Positions 1 through 11,275 of a stretch of 64,000 bases of DNA are shown one piece after another (the first letter of the stretch is position 1; each line of letters starts with the position of its first letter). The DNA is from Apus apus. Taxonomy: Eukaryota; Chordata; Aves; Apodiformes; Apodidae. The position numbers and the translations under genes were made by a program. The DNA is taken from contig NC_067286.1 of NCBI RefSeq assembly GCF_020740795.1, positions 1,111,990-1,175,989 of the forward strand, given 5' to 3'. The notes under the pieces were generated by a model that was not told where the DNA came from, did not search any database, and saw nothing but the letters and a program-made list of their open reading frames with translations.

Positions 1-1449
1 GCAAGAGGGCAGATGCTTCCAGTGTGGGGTGTTGCCCCCCAAGCTGCCAGGAGCTGATACCCAGACAGAGAAGGCTGGTTTCCTTTCCAATAGATCAAGG
101 CTTTTAAGGCCTTTTCTTGAAAGTCAGCGAGTTCTGTATCCCTCAAGTTCAATACTCACAAGCAAAAAATGGATTAAGAACATAAAAAAAAAAAAAAGGG
201 TTCTCTCTGACACAATAAAACAGCCCCAACCACTGCAGTGAACAGCAGCCAATTTAACAGCCCTCCTCATCTTACAGGCATCCTAAACCCATCCCTCCTG
301 ACCAATGCACCAGGCTGTGGTGGCATCACCCCCCTGGCGGCTCAGCTGTGGCCAGCAAAAAGATGACAGGGACAATTCTGCACAGGCAGAGCCTGGTCCT
401 GAATCCAACAGCCCCTGGATCTGCTTGTGTCAGCCCAAAAACTGTTGCTTTGCAGCTGAAACGTAAGAAGCCACTGCAGGCTGCCCAGGGGCCAATAGCA
501 CCAGGCACTGACCTTCCAGGGAGGCTCCTGTCATTCCCTGGGGCTAAGCTCATCCCTTACCTTGTATGACAAAGCCAGAGCCCTCAACTTCCCTGCAGAA
601 AGCTGGGAAGGGTGTGGAGAAGGATGCTCAAAGCTCCTTTGGCACAGAAATCATTGCAGAGAGCTCCATCCCTCCCCTCAGCCTGCCAGGGCAGGGGATG
701 GAAGCAGAGGGATGAACGTCTGCATTTAAGGGCACCCTGGATTTTCTTCCCCTGTCTCACCAACAACATCACCGGGTTAGAGGCTGGTGTTGGGCACCGT
801 GGCTGAGCAAGGAGAGGTGGAAAACGCTGAAGGTCAAACCTGTGAAGGTCAGACTTGCGGAGGTCGTCCCTGAGCTGGAGCAGGGAGCTGAATCCGGCAG
901 AGTCCATCCTCCCTTTCCTGACAGCATCCTGCCCAAGCCCCACCCAGGAAAACGGGGCTGCTTCCTCCTCCTGCCCCCCTGCCGAAGTTCGGCCAGGCGG
1001 ACCCCAGGTCAAGAGTAAAAATCCTCTTCCTTCCCACCCCCAAACCCCAGCAGAAGCTACGGGGGTGGTCACAGAACTAAGCGGGAGCTGGGACCAAATC
1101 AACAGGTCCCTGCAAACATACAGGGCATGGATGCACAGAGGGGCAGGGACATCGGGCTGAAAAGCCCGAGCCATCCCCCCTCCCCCATCACAGATCTCAT
1201 CCCTGGAAGCATAAAAGAGGAGCCCTGGGCCGGTGTCCTCCTCCTCCTTCCCTCCCGTTCGGCGAGATCTTCTGCCCACAGCTTGAAACGAGGACTGCTG
1301 CTGTCACCTCCCTCCAGTTCGGTCATTTTGGGGGCAGATTTCTCTTTGTGAGCCCCTTTCCAGCACAAGGTGGGGGCGACGGCAAAGGAAATCCCTTCGA
1401 TGTCAAGCCCTCCCTGCCTAACAGAACAATCCCGCTGGGAAAGCCGACC

Positions 1450-2350
1450 ACCAAGAGCCGGGGCTGCCTCCTGCCCCCGCCTGCCGCCCGGCACCGATTC
1501 CACCGAGTCATCAAACCCGTCCCGGCAGAGCGAAGGGCGAACCAACACCATTGATGGGCGCGGGTGGGAGAGGAACCGCAGCTGGAAAGCGGCTCGGAGC
1601 CCTCACAGGGAGGGCTGTGCTCCGGGTTTCTTTTCGGCCGGCAGGTTCCGGCTGGGGATGCTCTTCCCCGCCGCGCTCCCAACAGCCCCGCTTCCCGCAC
1701 ATTCCGGCTCGGCTGCTCCCTGCCCGGGGCCCTCCTGCCCCATCCAGACCCCCCCGGGCAGTGGCCAGCCCGGCTGGGCTGGGCTGGTAGCCCCCCAGGG
1801 CGGCGAGCAGAGGTAGGAGGAGGCGGCAGGAAAGCGGCGGGTGCTGCGGGTCTGCCCGTTTCTGTCTCCGTGACCTTCACGGGGCGGGAGAAAAGAGGGG
1901 CTGGGGAGGGGAGGGGGCTGCCCGGGGCTTCGCTTGGGCTCGAAAACAAGTGCACTTTTATTGCCTCCGAACAGGGAAGAGAGAGAGAGCTGCGTGGGGG
2001 GAAGCTGCCCGGGGTGGGGACACTCACCTTGAGCAGGTAGAGCCAGCGCTGGGGGTCGCGGTGTCACCCCCAGCAGGGACACGGCGCAGAGAGCCGGAGA
2101 CCCCCGCCCCAGCGTCGTCCCCCCCGCCCCCCCAGGAAAGCAGCAGCTCTTACCTTCCGTGCTCCGGCTGGCGGGCGCACCGCGGGAGCTGCCTCTTGCG
2201 CAGAGAGGAGGGAGGGAGGCAGAGGAGGCGGGGGGGGGGGGGAAACTTGGGAGTTTCCCACAATGCACCTCTGCAAGCCGCATGAAGATGGAGAACAGGG
2301 CCGGGGGGGAGGGGGGCGGGAGCCAGGGCTCCAATCCGGAGGGAAGGGCT
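1450..2350 (-). promoter_or_regulatory. CpG-island promoter with alternative minus-strand first exons
   Basis: GC- and CpG-rich block in an otherwise ordinary flank. On the minus strand two strong splice donors follow exon-like sequence: AAG/GTAAGAG, exon end near 2156, and AAG/GTGAGTG, exon end near 2028. Just upstream, at 2255-2268, the minus strand reads TGCATTGTGGGAAA, which resembles the ZNF143/SBS core-promoter element and contains an RBPJ-type TGTGGGAA. I read this as a promoter with alternative, probably non-coding, first exons for a gene transcribed leftwards out of the window. The gene cannot be named. The short peptide just before the 2028 donor follows an in-frame stop, so no coding start is claimed. 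Confidence 0.55.
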
Positions 2351-2583
2351 GGGATAAGATGCCAAGGAGGGTGGGGGATGGCAGGGAGGTGAAGCTGCAT
2401 CTCCACAGCCCCCCGGTTGTTCGGGGATGTCCCTGCAGCACCGAGACCCCCTCCCTGCTCCTCCAACCACCTGGGTGTGCAGGATTACAGGGAAAAGAGC
2501 CACAAAGGGGAGGATGGCACGACACTGGGGAAAATGGGAGGGGGGCAGCTGGATAAATTGGGATGCTCGTGTGCAGACAAGGG

Positions 2584-2603
2584 AAAAAAAAAAAAAAAAA
2601 AAA
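2584..2603. repeat. Poly-A tract
   Basis: A run of about 20 A in the left flank. No flanking SINE or LINE body is recognisable. Confidence 0.8.
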
Positions 2604-2699
2604 GGATTTCGGGGCTCCCCCACCTGGATAAAGGATTTCCAAGTGTGACAGTCGGTCTGGATGGTGGAGGGAGGAAGGTAAAATGCTGCAACTTGGGGT

Positions 2700-5235
2700 A
2701 GTTTTGTAGCAGCTCTGCTTCCCTTCTCCTCCAACCCCCTCCTGTGCTGCAGGGGTCTGGCTCCCCTTCCAAAGGTCTGTGAGGGTCTGTGGGCAGCCTG
2801 GGTCCCACTGTGGAGCACCCAGCCAGGCTGTGCCAGACACGACCTCCTGCCCTACTTGGCAGCACCTTGGTTAACAGCAGAGGCCCCCCTGTCCCAGCCC
2901 CACCTCCCCAAGCAGGGCACAGGGCTCAAATTCACATCATTCCCTTCAAATGTTTCTCTACCCCAAACTGCAGCCAGGTTCTGGGCCTGTCTACAGCTTG
3001 TTAACCCTTATTTCCTGAGCAGGCATTGTGATGCTTGCCCATCTTCATCCAGTTACTTGGGACCCACTGACCAGCTTCATTCTATTTTACAGAAAGCATA
3101 GACATTCTAAGGGGTTTATACCCAGAAATCCATCAGAAACAAGCTCAGGTGTTTGCAGACTAACTCACTTTACTTCTGTGATCACTGTCTCTTCCTCCCT
3201 CCCAGGAACAGCAGCCAAGCAACAGCTCAGCCACAAACACTCCCAGTGCAGGAGGGCAGAAACTCCAGAGAAAAATCAGTATTTTCTTCCCTGACCCTCC
3301 CTGGCTCTGCCAAACTGCCCACAAGAGCCAAGCCAGTGGCACCTCAACTGTCCCAACATGCTTCAAAATCCTCAGGCTGCATAAGTCCCACTAGGAAGAA
3401 AAATTATGGCCAAGTTTGAGGGGAAACTGCAGAAAGCAGAGGGGCTGGATGGGAGAAGTCACATCTCCCAGGAAAGGCCATGCTTTGAGGGGCTGGATTT
3501 GCCTCAGAGCAGGGATGAGCAAGGTTTTCCTGACATAGTCCTTGGCTTCTGGAGCCTGCTTGGCCTGGAGAAGCTGATACAGGCAGGATTAGCTGTGGCT
3601 GATGCTGATGTTCCCCTGTCTGGTCCTGCACCCAGCAGTGCCAGCCCTGCTGCTTGTTCAGGGACTCGTGCCATGAAATGATCTGCAAGCAGCTGCTTCC
3701 CCTCCTAACACCTCCCAGATGATACATTCATGTACCTGAGGCTTTCTGAATCTATTCAAAAATCCCAATTTTGAATTTTAAAACTATTTTTACCCATGTA
3801 GGAGGAAAAAAAAAAAAGGGAAGGAGCTGTGAAACCAATAACCTCCGCCTTGCTGCTGCAGAGAGAGGGAGAAACCAGGAAAGCAGCACCAGAGCTAGGC
3901 AGCACTGGGAAAAAGAAAACAAGGGGAAGAACCCCTGCCAGCAAGCAGGGGAAGGGTCCCCCTGCAGCAAGTGGAGCCCATCACCCCAAAAGCAGCAGAG
4001 GAGGGAGCAGAGCCCCAGCAGCACCAGCAATGCAGCTCAAGGAAGAGCAAGGTGAAAACAGCTTCTTCAAGGTCAGGTGCAGGTGGGAACCTTTAGCAGC
4101 TGTGCTGCTGCTTCTCCCTGTGGCCTCCTGGCTCACATGCCTCCTGGGATGAGTTAGTGGGATAAGAACAGCCCTGGTGACACCGTGGTGAGCAGGGGGG
4201 AGGGTGCTGGTGGCAGCAGCAGCCTTGGGAAGGAGCATGGTATGCTGGGTGCTTTCAGAGGGAAGCAGTTGTCCCCAGAATTATTCCATGTCCTGTGAGC
4301 AGGAAGGATGGGATGGTGGCAGGCTCTGCTCAGGGAAACTGAGCCAGAGGGGCACAGCTCACACCCTGGTGCCACAGAAACGTTTTTGGGTCTGTGAAGC
4401 CCTGAATGGACATTGTTTGGGTTGAGCCACTTTTCCAGTAGCTCTGCCCTGCCCCAGAAAAACCAGCTGGCCTGTGTCCTGTTCCCTGGCACCCACCCCA
4501 CAAGCCTTCCCACAGCCCCTGCACCATTTGCAACTGGCTGCTAAGGTGCTATCAATGCAGAGTCTAGTTTTCCTTCTCCTTAAAACACCCAACACACCTC
4601 AGAACAACCTCAGCTGTCCCCACATGCCCCAGTCCAGCTCCTCTCTCCTCCCCACCACAGGTTTACCCCCTCCTCACCAAGAACACACGTACCCCAATGG
4701 TAAAATGGAGCACAAAAAGCAGGAGAACAGGTCACAGAAATGACTTAAACCCCCCCTGGGCATCAGAAACCCCCAAGGGAACCTCTCTCCTTTCCCAGAG
4801 CCCCATTTGCAACCACCCCCTGGCTGGAGATGGAGGACAAGGCTACAGAGCAGCAAAACCCGTGGCCATTTGGGCAGCATCCATGTCTCCTTACCTCTGT
4901 GCTGCCAAGGCAGGGGCTGAAGGACACTTCTCCTGGTGGAGTGGTTGCTCCAGCAGCCAGGGTGGGTCTGCAGCTGCAGCAGCCAAAGTGCTACCTGGCT
5001 TAGCAGCCTTGCAGTGAAACCACAAGCCCACCTGCCCCTGAGGAGCTATTAATAGTCCCAGCACTCTGATGAGCCTCAGCTGGGGCCTCTCCACCCTCTG
5101 CCACGGGCTCTAAGCCCAGCCCTGGGCACTCACTCCGTGTTGGAGCAGTGCTGGGGGGTCCATCTCCTGCTCTGTCTCCTGCACGGGCTTCAGCTCAGTG
5201 CTGTAGGCAGCTCATCTCTTTGTTGAATCCCTCAG
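2700..5235. other. Non-coding flank, no supported gene
   Basis: Moderate GC, with no open frame showing protein-like composition on either strand and no recognised repeat body. Probably intronic sequence of the gene whose promoter lies near 2.2 kb, or intergenic. I see nothing else to annotate. Confidence 0.4.
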
Positions 5236-5239
5236 AGGT

Positions 5240-5305
5240 AAATAGAACCAACTGTTTGGGTTGGAAAAGACCTACAAGATCCTCCTGCTCTATTAACAGC
5301 AGCAC
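5240..5305 (-). mobile_element. CR1 LINE 3' fragment
   Basis: The plus strand reads TTTGGGTTGGAAAAGACCTA followed by an AAGATC-type block. This is the reverse complement of the CR1 3' region found throughout bird genomes. The fragment is short and diverged. Confidence 0.6.
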
Positions 5306-6239
5306 AGGGGACTGTTCTTCACTGGCTCCTCTCTGGTGCTCTCAGAGATGAAGCCCACCTTGGGTGCATTACTGGGTTCTTTAGAAAAGGACACTTGTAT
5401 CCATAATCAATTGGGTTTGTTCCCAACAGGGCTCAGGGCAGGAGAGAGATGATCTGCTCCTGGTCAGGGATGCACAGCATCTTCCCACAGCGACTCCCCA
5501 GGAACCTGGGAGGGCTGGGAGCAGATTCCAGGGTTGTGTGACAGGGCCCCCTTGGAGGTTCCCCTTGCTCCAGGCAGTCACCCCTGCAGGAAGCTGCAGC
5601 TTCCCTCTGATTTCCTGAATTCACAGGAACCTAATTCCAGGCAAATCTGCTCCTGGAGAGCTGCAGGATGGCAGTTGTCTCCTAAAGACACGGGAGACTG
5701 GGAATGGGTGGAAGAGTGATCCCGGAAATGAAGAGTCCCGAAGAGGGAGGAGGAGGAGGCAGCTCCATGACTTTCCTTCCCAAAACAAGGCTGGGAGCCC
5801 TGAGCTAAGCATGGTTCTTATGGAAGGGTTTGAAATCCAGGGGCTCCCGGGTTTTTCAGTCAAACCCACGAGCTGTTGTCAGGAGGAGGGTGAGCTGCGA
5901 GCATCGGCACCGTGTCCCAAAGCCACCTTTTCTCCCCCCAGAACAGCATCTCCCTCACGGGCTCATTCCTGGGAGTCCCCTGGGTAGTAAATTGCCCATC
6001 CTGGTGTTTCTGCAGGGGTCTGGTGGCAGTTCCATGGAGGGTTGGTGGAGGTGGCAGCAGGAAGGCTGTGCCGGATGCCATTCAGAACAGAAACGCTGCC
6101 TCACGTGGGACAGGAACTTTGCTGTCCCTCAGCCCTCCCAGCACGGCTCCACCATCCCACCACAGCATGGACCCACCATCCCCCCAGGCCAAACCACGGT
6201 GAGGGGACCAGGCTGTCCCCAGGGTGAGTTTACCCTGAG

Positions 6240-6660
6240 TGGCTGCAGCTCCCACTCTGCTTGCAGCCCCCGAAGATATTTCTTTGGGTGTTCTTCTCTC
6301 TCCTCTGCCCCGTGCCAGGAGAAACATCTCCACAGTGCTGGATTTTGCGACCCTGTTGGCCCAGGAAGCACAGCAGGAGCTCAGGCCCCACCTGAAGGTC
6401 GGATACCTCCTGGAGCAGGACGTGCCTCGGGCAGGAGCCATGGCCAGGCTGCCCTTCCACCGCGGGGTCCGGCCGGGAGCGGGGGGGACAGGGGGCAGGA
6501 AGGTGCTCCCCTCCCTCGGGAGAGGTGCCCTCCCTTAGGAGAGCTCCTTGCCCCAAACGGAGCCTTTTCCAGCCCGATTCCCAGTGCTGCTGAGGTCTGA
6601 GCCCACGTGGGTGGGAGCGGCCCTGGATGTTCCCTGATGCCAAATAAAGACCCTGGGGCC
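6240..6660 (+). pseudogene. Terminal exon of an unrecognised plus-strand gene, first copy
   Basis: An open frame ending with TAG at 6536-6538 includes AQEAQQELRPHLKVGYLLEQ and matches the 3' exons at about 14632-14829 and 23135-23330 nearly residue for residue. A splice-acceptor-like TGCCAG lies near 6320. A canonical AATAAA at 6643-6648 follows. Homology to the other copies stops just left of about 6340, so this is where the tandem duplication begins. I do not recognise the protein; the upstream exons in this copy were not identified. It may be the true 3' end of a host gene or a fragment. Confidence 0.4.
6643..6648 (+). terminator. AATAAA polyadenylation signal, copy 1
   Basis: Canonical AATAAA in the context CAAATAAAGACCC, about 105 bases after the stop of the plus-strand terminal exon. 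The same signal and context recur at 14934 and 23434. Confidence 0.6.
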
Positions 6661-6833
6661 GGTCCCAGGACCCCCCTGCTGCTCTTCTGTGTCCTCCCAG
6701 CCCTGTCCCCACCCTGCCCAGGGGCTGTGTCTGTGGGTCCAGCTCCTGCCCCCCAGCCCCAAGGGCTGCCTGATGTTCCCGGGACTCAGGTGCCAGTGCC
6801 AGGAGCCAGGTCCCAAACTTCGTATCTTCATAT

Positions 6834-6839
6834 TTTAAT
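6834..6839 (-). terminator. ATTAAA polyadenylation signal of receptor copy A
   Basis: The minus strand reads ATTAAA about 100 bases past the receptor stop codon at 6942. It is conserved in copies B (15112-15117) and C (23625-23630). Confidence 0.6.
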
Positions 6840-6941
6840 AACAAAGGGAAATTCAGAAGGAAAGGTGACCTCCTCTGTGACCAGGGCCACCCCAGCACCC
6901 TGCGTGTCCCCAGGAGCTCCCGGGGCCCAGCCCTGCCATCC

Positions 6942-9900
6942 TCACAGCGACGTCCCCAGGGTGCTGATGCCAACATCGTCATAGTCTGTGTCCCCCGGGG
7001 GCTGTTCCCGTGGGTCCCTTGTGGCTCCTGTGGGAGTTGGAGGAGGGAGCAGTTCCCACCTTAGGGGACAGCAGAGGCCCGGGTCTTGCCCCATGGATTT
7101 GCTGCCTGCTCCCTGCCCACCACCACAGCCAAGTCCTCCCCAGAGGTGGCTCTGCAGAGGACACAGTGCCCATGGCCCCTCTTACCTGTGGCTGGGCCAC
7201 AGCTCCAGCTCCTCTGTGCCATCTCCTCATAGCCATCCTGGGTGCCGTACTCGGGCAGAGCTGGGAGTTCTCGGTGGGCAGGAGTGAGCCAGAGGTAGTG
7301 GCAGGGCTCTGGCTGTGCCACCCCCCTCCAACCAGGTCCCCAGGGATGTGCTGGTGAAACTGGGGCTGCAAGCCTTGACAGACCTGCAGCAGGGATTCAT
7401 TAGCAGCAGGAACTCATTAGCAGCAGGGAAAGGTGATGATTTGCTCATGGGAGCCACAGCTGAGCTGGGTTGGCCCAGGCTAGGGAGTGACCATGTCCCC
7501 AGGGCTCCCTGCTGGGTGCCTGTCCCCATGTCCCTACCTGGAGCTGCACGGGGGTCACTCTCCTCCACGCTGTCCCCAGAGGGATAGGGCAGATTCGTCC
7601 CTGACCCCAGGGATGGAGACCCTGGCAGGGGGAGGACGGGATGTTGGGGCAGCCTGAGCAGGGCCACAGTGGCACCAGGGGACACCTCCGTGCCATGGGG
7701 ACCAGCTGGTGCCACGCCAGCAGGACCGGGTGCTGCGCTGGGGCTGAGCCTCCCAGCTTCGGGGACAAGCACCGGGCACGGGGGCTGCACCCACCTGAGC
7801 CACTGGGCACCTCCTCGTACTTGGGCGCCTGGGTGTAGTCCAGCTCCTGGTAGATGGCATCAGGGATGGCATCTGTGTCCCTGCTGGTGCCTAAATGACA
7901 ACAGTGCTCACCCGGTGTCGTGGGCACAGTGGGTGGCACCGGCGTCACCCCCTGCCCACCCGCTCAGCTGCCCCGTGGCGGGGGAAAACCAGGACCCCCC
8001 GCATCCCCTCTCTGACCCACCTCGGCGCCGAGCCCAGGCCTGGCACCCCAGCAGGGCCAGGGCCAGGCACAGCAGTGCCCCCAGGACCCCGCACAGGACT
8101 GTGGGCACCGACGCTGTCCCCGCGGTGCTGCTGCTGGGCTCGCCTGTGGGGACACGGAGTGAGGAGGAGCCCCGGCCAGCCCAGCGCAGGGGGCTGCTGG
8201 CACGGGCACGGTTACCTGTGCAAGTGACACCATCCGGGCACTGGCTCCCTGGGGATGGGGTGACCGTCCCGCCGATGTCATCCCCGTCCCCCTCACAAGT
8301 GACAAATGCGTGCCCGCTGGGGCCGCACGCCTGCAGGTGCCAGGGTGCCGAGGGGCATCTCCAGAGCCAGCGAGCCCCCTCCTCGCAGCGCACCCAGGCC
8401 AGCCAGGCGAGGGGCGGCTCCTGGGCAGGGGCGGCCTCCAGCGTCCCCCCGTTCCCGCAGCCCAGCTGCCGGCAGACGGCGGTGGCCGTGTCCCGGCTGC
8501 TGTCCTCGGCACACACGCGGCCCCAGGTGCCGTTGTGGCGCAGCTCCAGGTGCCCGTTGCAGCGGCCGCTGCCGCCCTCCAGCCGCACGGAAAGCTGCTC
8601 TGCAAGGGGGGAGCGCGGCAGGGCTGTCAGCACCGCCGTGTCCCCTGCCCGGGCCCCGCATCTGGGGCCGCCCGGCACTGACCTGAGCACACGAGCGCTG
8701 CCCCGCCGCCGCGCCGGCAGCCGCGCGGGGCCGGAACCGGGCAGTCCCACAGAGACCCTTCGCTCCCGGCACAGCCCCCGGCATCCGCCCACAGCGTCCC
8801 GCTGCCGGCACCCACGGCAGCCGAGCCCGCTGCCTGCAGCGCCGCGCCACAGCCCAGCTGGCGGCAGGCGACGCTGGCATCTCGCTGCTCCCAGCCGTCC
8901 TGGCAGACGCCGGCCCAGCTGCCGTTGACATAGACCTCCAGCCGCCCGGCGCAGCGCCCGGGGCCGCCCGCCAGCCTCAGCCGCCGGCTGCCTGTGGGAC
9001 ACCCAGGGCACCCGGCTGCAGAGGCCACTCGGGGGGCCAGCAGCCCTGTCCCTGCCCGGGACACTCACCCGAGCAGACCACAGCCACCTCCTGGCTCGCC
9101 GACACGTTGCACAGGGCCGGGCTGTCCCGGCTGCTGCCACAGCGCAGCGCCGCGCTGCCCGAGCCCGCCACGGCCTGGACCTTCTCCAGCTCGCCACAGC
9201 CCAGCTGCTGGCACACCGGGCCCGCATCCCGCGGCCCCTCCGCCACTCGGGCCCAAGCCCCCGAGCCCGTGGCCGCCTCCAGCCGCCCGTCGCACCGGCT
9301 CTGCCCCTCCACCAGCCGCAGGGGCTTCTCAACACCTGCAGCGGCAGCCCCGCGGGGGTCCTGAGCCCGTGCCAGGGCCCCGCTCCAGCCCCCAAGGGCC
9401 CTCAGCCCCCAAGGGCCCCCAGCGGCGGGGGGGTCCCCTCCAGGCCTCTCCCGCCCCTTACCCTCCAGCGCGGAGCAGCTGACAGCGGCAGCGTGGCCGG
9501 GGGGGCAGGCGGGCTCCCCCAGCGCCGCCGTCAGGCACTCGCCCGGGTGCCGCTCGTTCCCCTGGCAGCGGAACGTGTCCCTCCACACTGTCCCGTTCCC
9601 GCCACCGAAGGAGCCCGCTGGGGGCACGGCGCTGGCGGGGCCGCAGCCCAGGTGCTGGCACAGCACGTGGGCGTCACGCAGGTCCCAGCCGCTGGCACAC
9701 AGGGACCCCCACGTCCCCCCCGCCTCCACCTCCACCCGCCCGGCGCAGCCCGAGCTGCCGTTCGCCAGACGAAAACCTGTGTAGGCTGCAGCAGGAAGGC
9801 CGGGTGGGGACACACACACACACACACACACAGAGACACAGGGTGGCGGGGAACCCCCCGGTGTCCCCGGCACTTACGGGAGCAGACGATGCCGGCGTGG

Positions 9901-11119
9901 CCAGCGCAGCCCTGGCTGCGGGGCGGGCCCCGGGCGCAGCTGGACAGGAGGGACTCGTGGCCGCTGCAGTTGAAGCCCCCCTGCCACAGCGGCCCCGCTC
10001 CCTCCTCAGACCACAGCGGGACAGCAAGTGCCGCGCCGCAGCCCAGCTCCTGGCAAACCACCCGGGCAGCCTCCATGTCCACCTCGTCCTGGCAGACGCT
10101 GGCCCAGCTTTGGCCCTGCCACACCTCCAGCCTCCCGGCACAGGCACCGTCCCCACCAACCAGCCGGCTAAACCCTGCCGGGAAAGAGCCGGCTGAGCCC
10201 TCAGGGATGCACCAGCGAGTGTCCACACGGACTCCTGCCTCCTACCTTGGCACACAACAGAAGTGTCATAGTCATGTGGGCCTTTGTAGGGTCCCCAGCC
10301 GCGGACCTCACAGTCCCAGAGAGCAGCTTCATCCCCCCGGCATTCGACCGCAGCCAGGCTGATGGGGCCGTCCCCTTCTCCATAGGTGTTCCTGGCAGGG
10401 TGGGCACCAACAGCCGAGCCACAGCCAAGCTGCTTGCAAACCACCTCAGCATCCTCCATGGTCCATGGCTTGTCTCCCACCGAGCCCCAGCGTCCCTGCA
10501 GCTTCACCTCCACCCTCCCGTCGCAGGGACCCCTGCCCGCCGCCAGCCGCAGCTCCACCGCCTCTGCACCGGGCACCAGCGCGACCTCAGCCCTGGCCCC
10601 GGCACACGGCGGTGCTCCTGGCACTGACACCCCTCACCCTTCTCCCCTCACCCTTCTACCCTCACCTGCGCAGGTCACCCCTATGTCCCGGTCATGGCCA
10701 CAGAAATGTTCTCCCCATCCATAATGTGGACACTCCTGCAGAGCCTCTTCCTTGCCAAGGCAGTACTTAAGATGGAGCCAAATCCTGCCGGTGCCTTGTC
10801 CAAACGGGGCATAGACAGATGTTCTGGCCACCGGGCCACAGCCCAGCTTCATGCACACCAGGGTAGCCCAACCGGTATCCGGGAGCACGTCATTCTTGCA
10901 GACCGAGCCCCACTGGCCCTCGTGCTTCACCTCCACCCTCCCGGCGCAGCGCCCGCCGCCGCCGACCAGCCGCAGCTCCTCGGTGCCTGCAGCCACGAGG
11001 GTGCTGAGCCCGGCACGGGGCTCCAGGGGCTCCCTCCCCCGCGGGCTCCCCGCGCCCCGCTGCTCACCCCCACAGAGCTGCAGGCACAGCAGCAGCCCCA
11101 GCTCCCTCACAGGCACCAT
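6942..11119 (-). CDS. WC1/CD163-like receptor with seven SRCR domains, copy A
   Basis: Type I membrane scavenger receptor, probably on myeloid or gamma-delta T cells by analogy with CD163/WC1. Start codon at 11119 opens a signal peptide (MVPVRELGLLLCLQLCGG, exon 11068-11119). SRCR exons: 1, 10666-10986; 2, 10246-10617; 3, 9878-10174; 4, 9462-9776; 5, 9069-9335; 6, 8683-8991; 7, 8216-8599. All have GT-AG borders and introns of roughly 50-120 bp. The membrane exon is 8021-8143 (VLCGVLGALLCLALALLGC). Tail exons include 7795-7890 (AIYQELDYTQAPKYEEV), one near 7540-7575, one near 7188-7269 (DGYEEM), and a last exon ending DTDYDDVGISTLGTSL-stop. The Y-E/Q-E-L-type tail motif resembles WC1. Domains 1, 3, 4, 6 and 7 have eight cysteines; 2 and 5 have six. 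The frame is open in every exon I checked, making this the cleanest copy. Exact orthology to CD163, CD163L1 or WC1 is not resolved. Confidence 0.85.
9811..9834. repeat. CA microsatellite in the SRCR3-SRCR4 intron, copy A
   Basis: Run of CA dinucleotides. The same intron carries shorter or interrupted CA runs in copy B (about 18164-18184) and copy C (about 26664-26678), giving a simple length marker for each copy. Confidence 0.9.
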
Positions 11120-11199
11120 CCTGCTGTCCCAGGCCCCCCGGGGCGGGCGGGGGGATGTCTATCAGCAGCACTGCAGGCGGGAGCCAGCGGAGGCGGCAC

Positions 11200-11275
11200 C
11201 TTCAGAGCCCTTATCAGGTGGGTTATCTCCCCTCGCCTCCAATAATCTGCTCTGTGCCCAAATATGAGGCTCGGC
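11200..11275 (-). promoter_or_regulatory. Receptor promoter with paired GATA sites, copy A
   Basis: Within about 110 bases upstream of the receptor ATG the minus strand carries TGATAA (11211-11216) and AGATAA (11223-11228), then an ATTGG (inverted CCAAT) near 11240. The block is preserved in copies B and C. Paired GATA motifs fit blood-lineage expression. TSS and factor identity are inferred. Confidence 0.5.

Noticed and set aside
7669-8928. 419-codon plus-strand open frame opposite the receptor exons
   Set aside because: It is the antisense shadow of SRCR7-SRCR6 and tail exons, crosses their introns without splice logic, and has low-complexity Pro/Arg/Ser composition.
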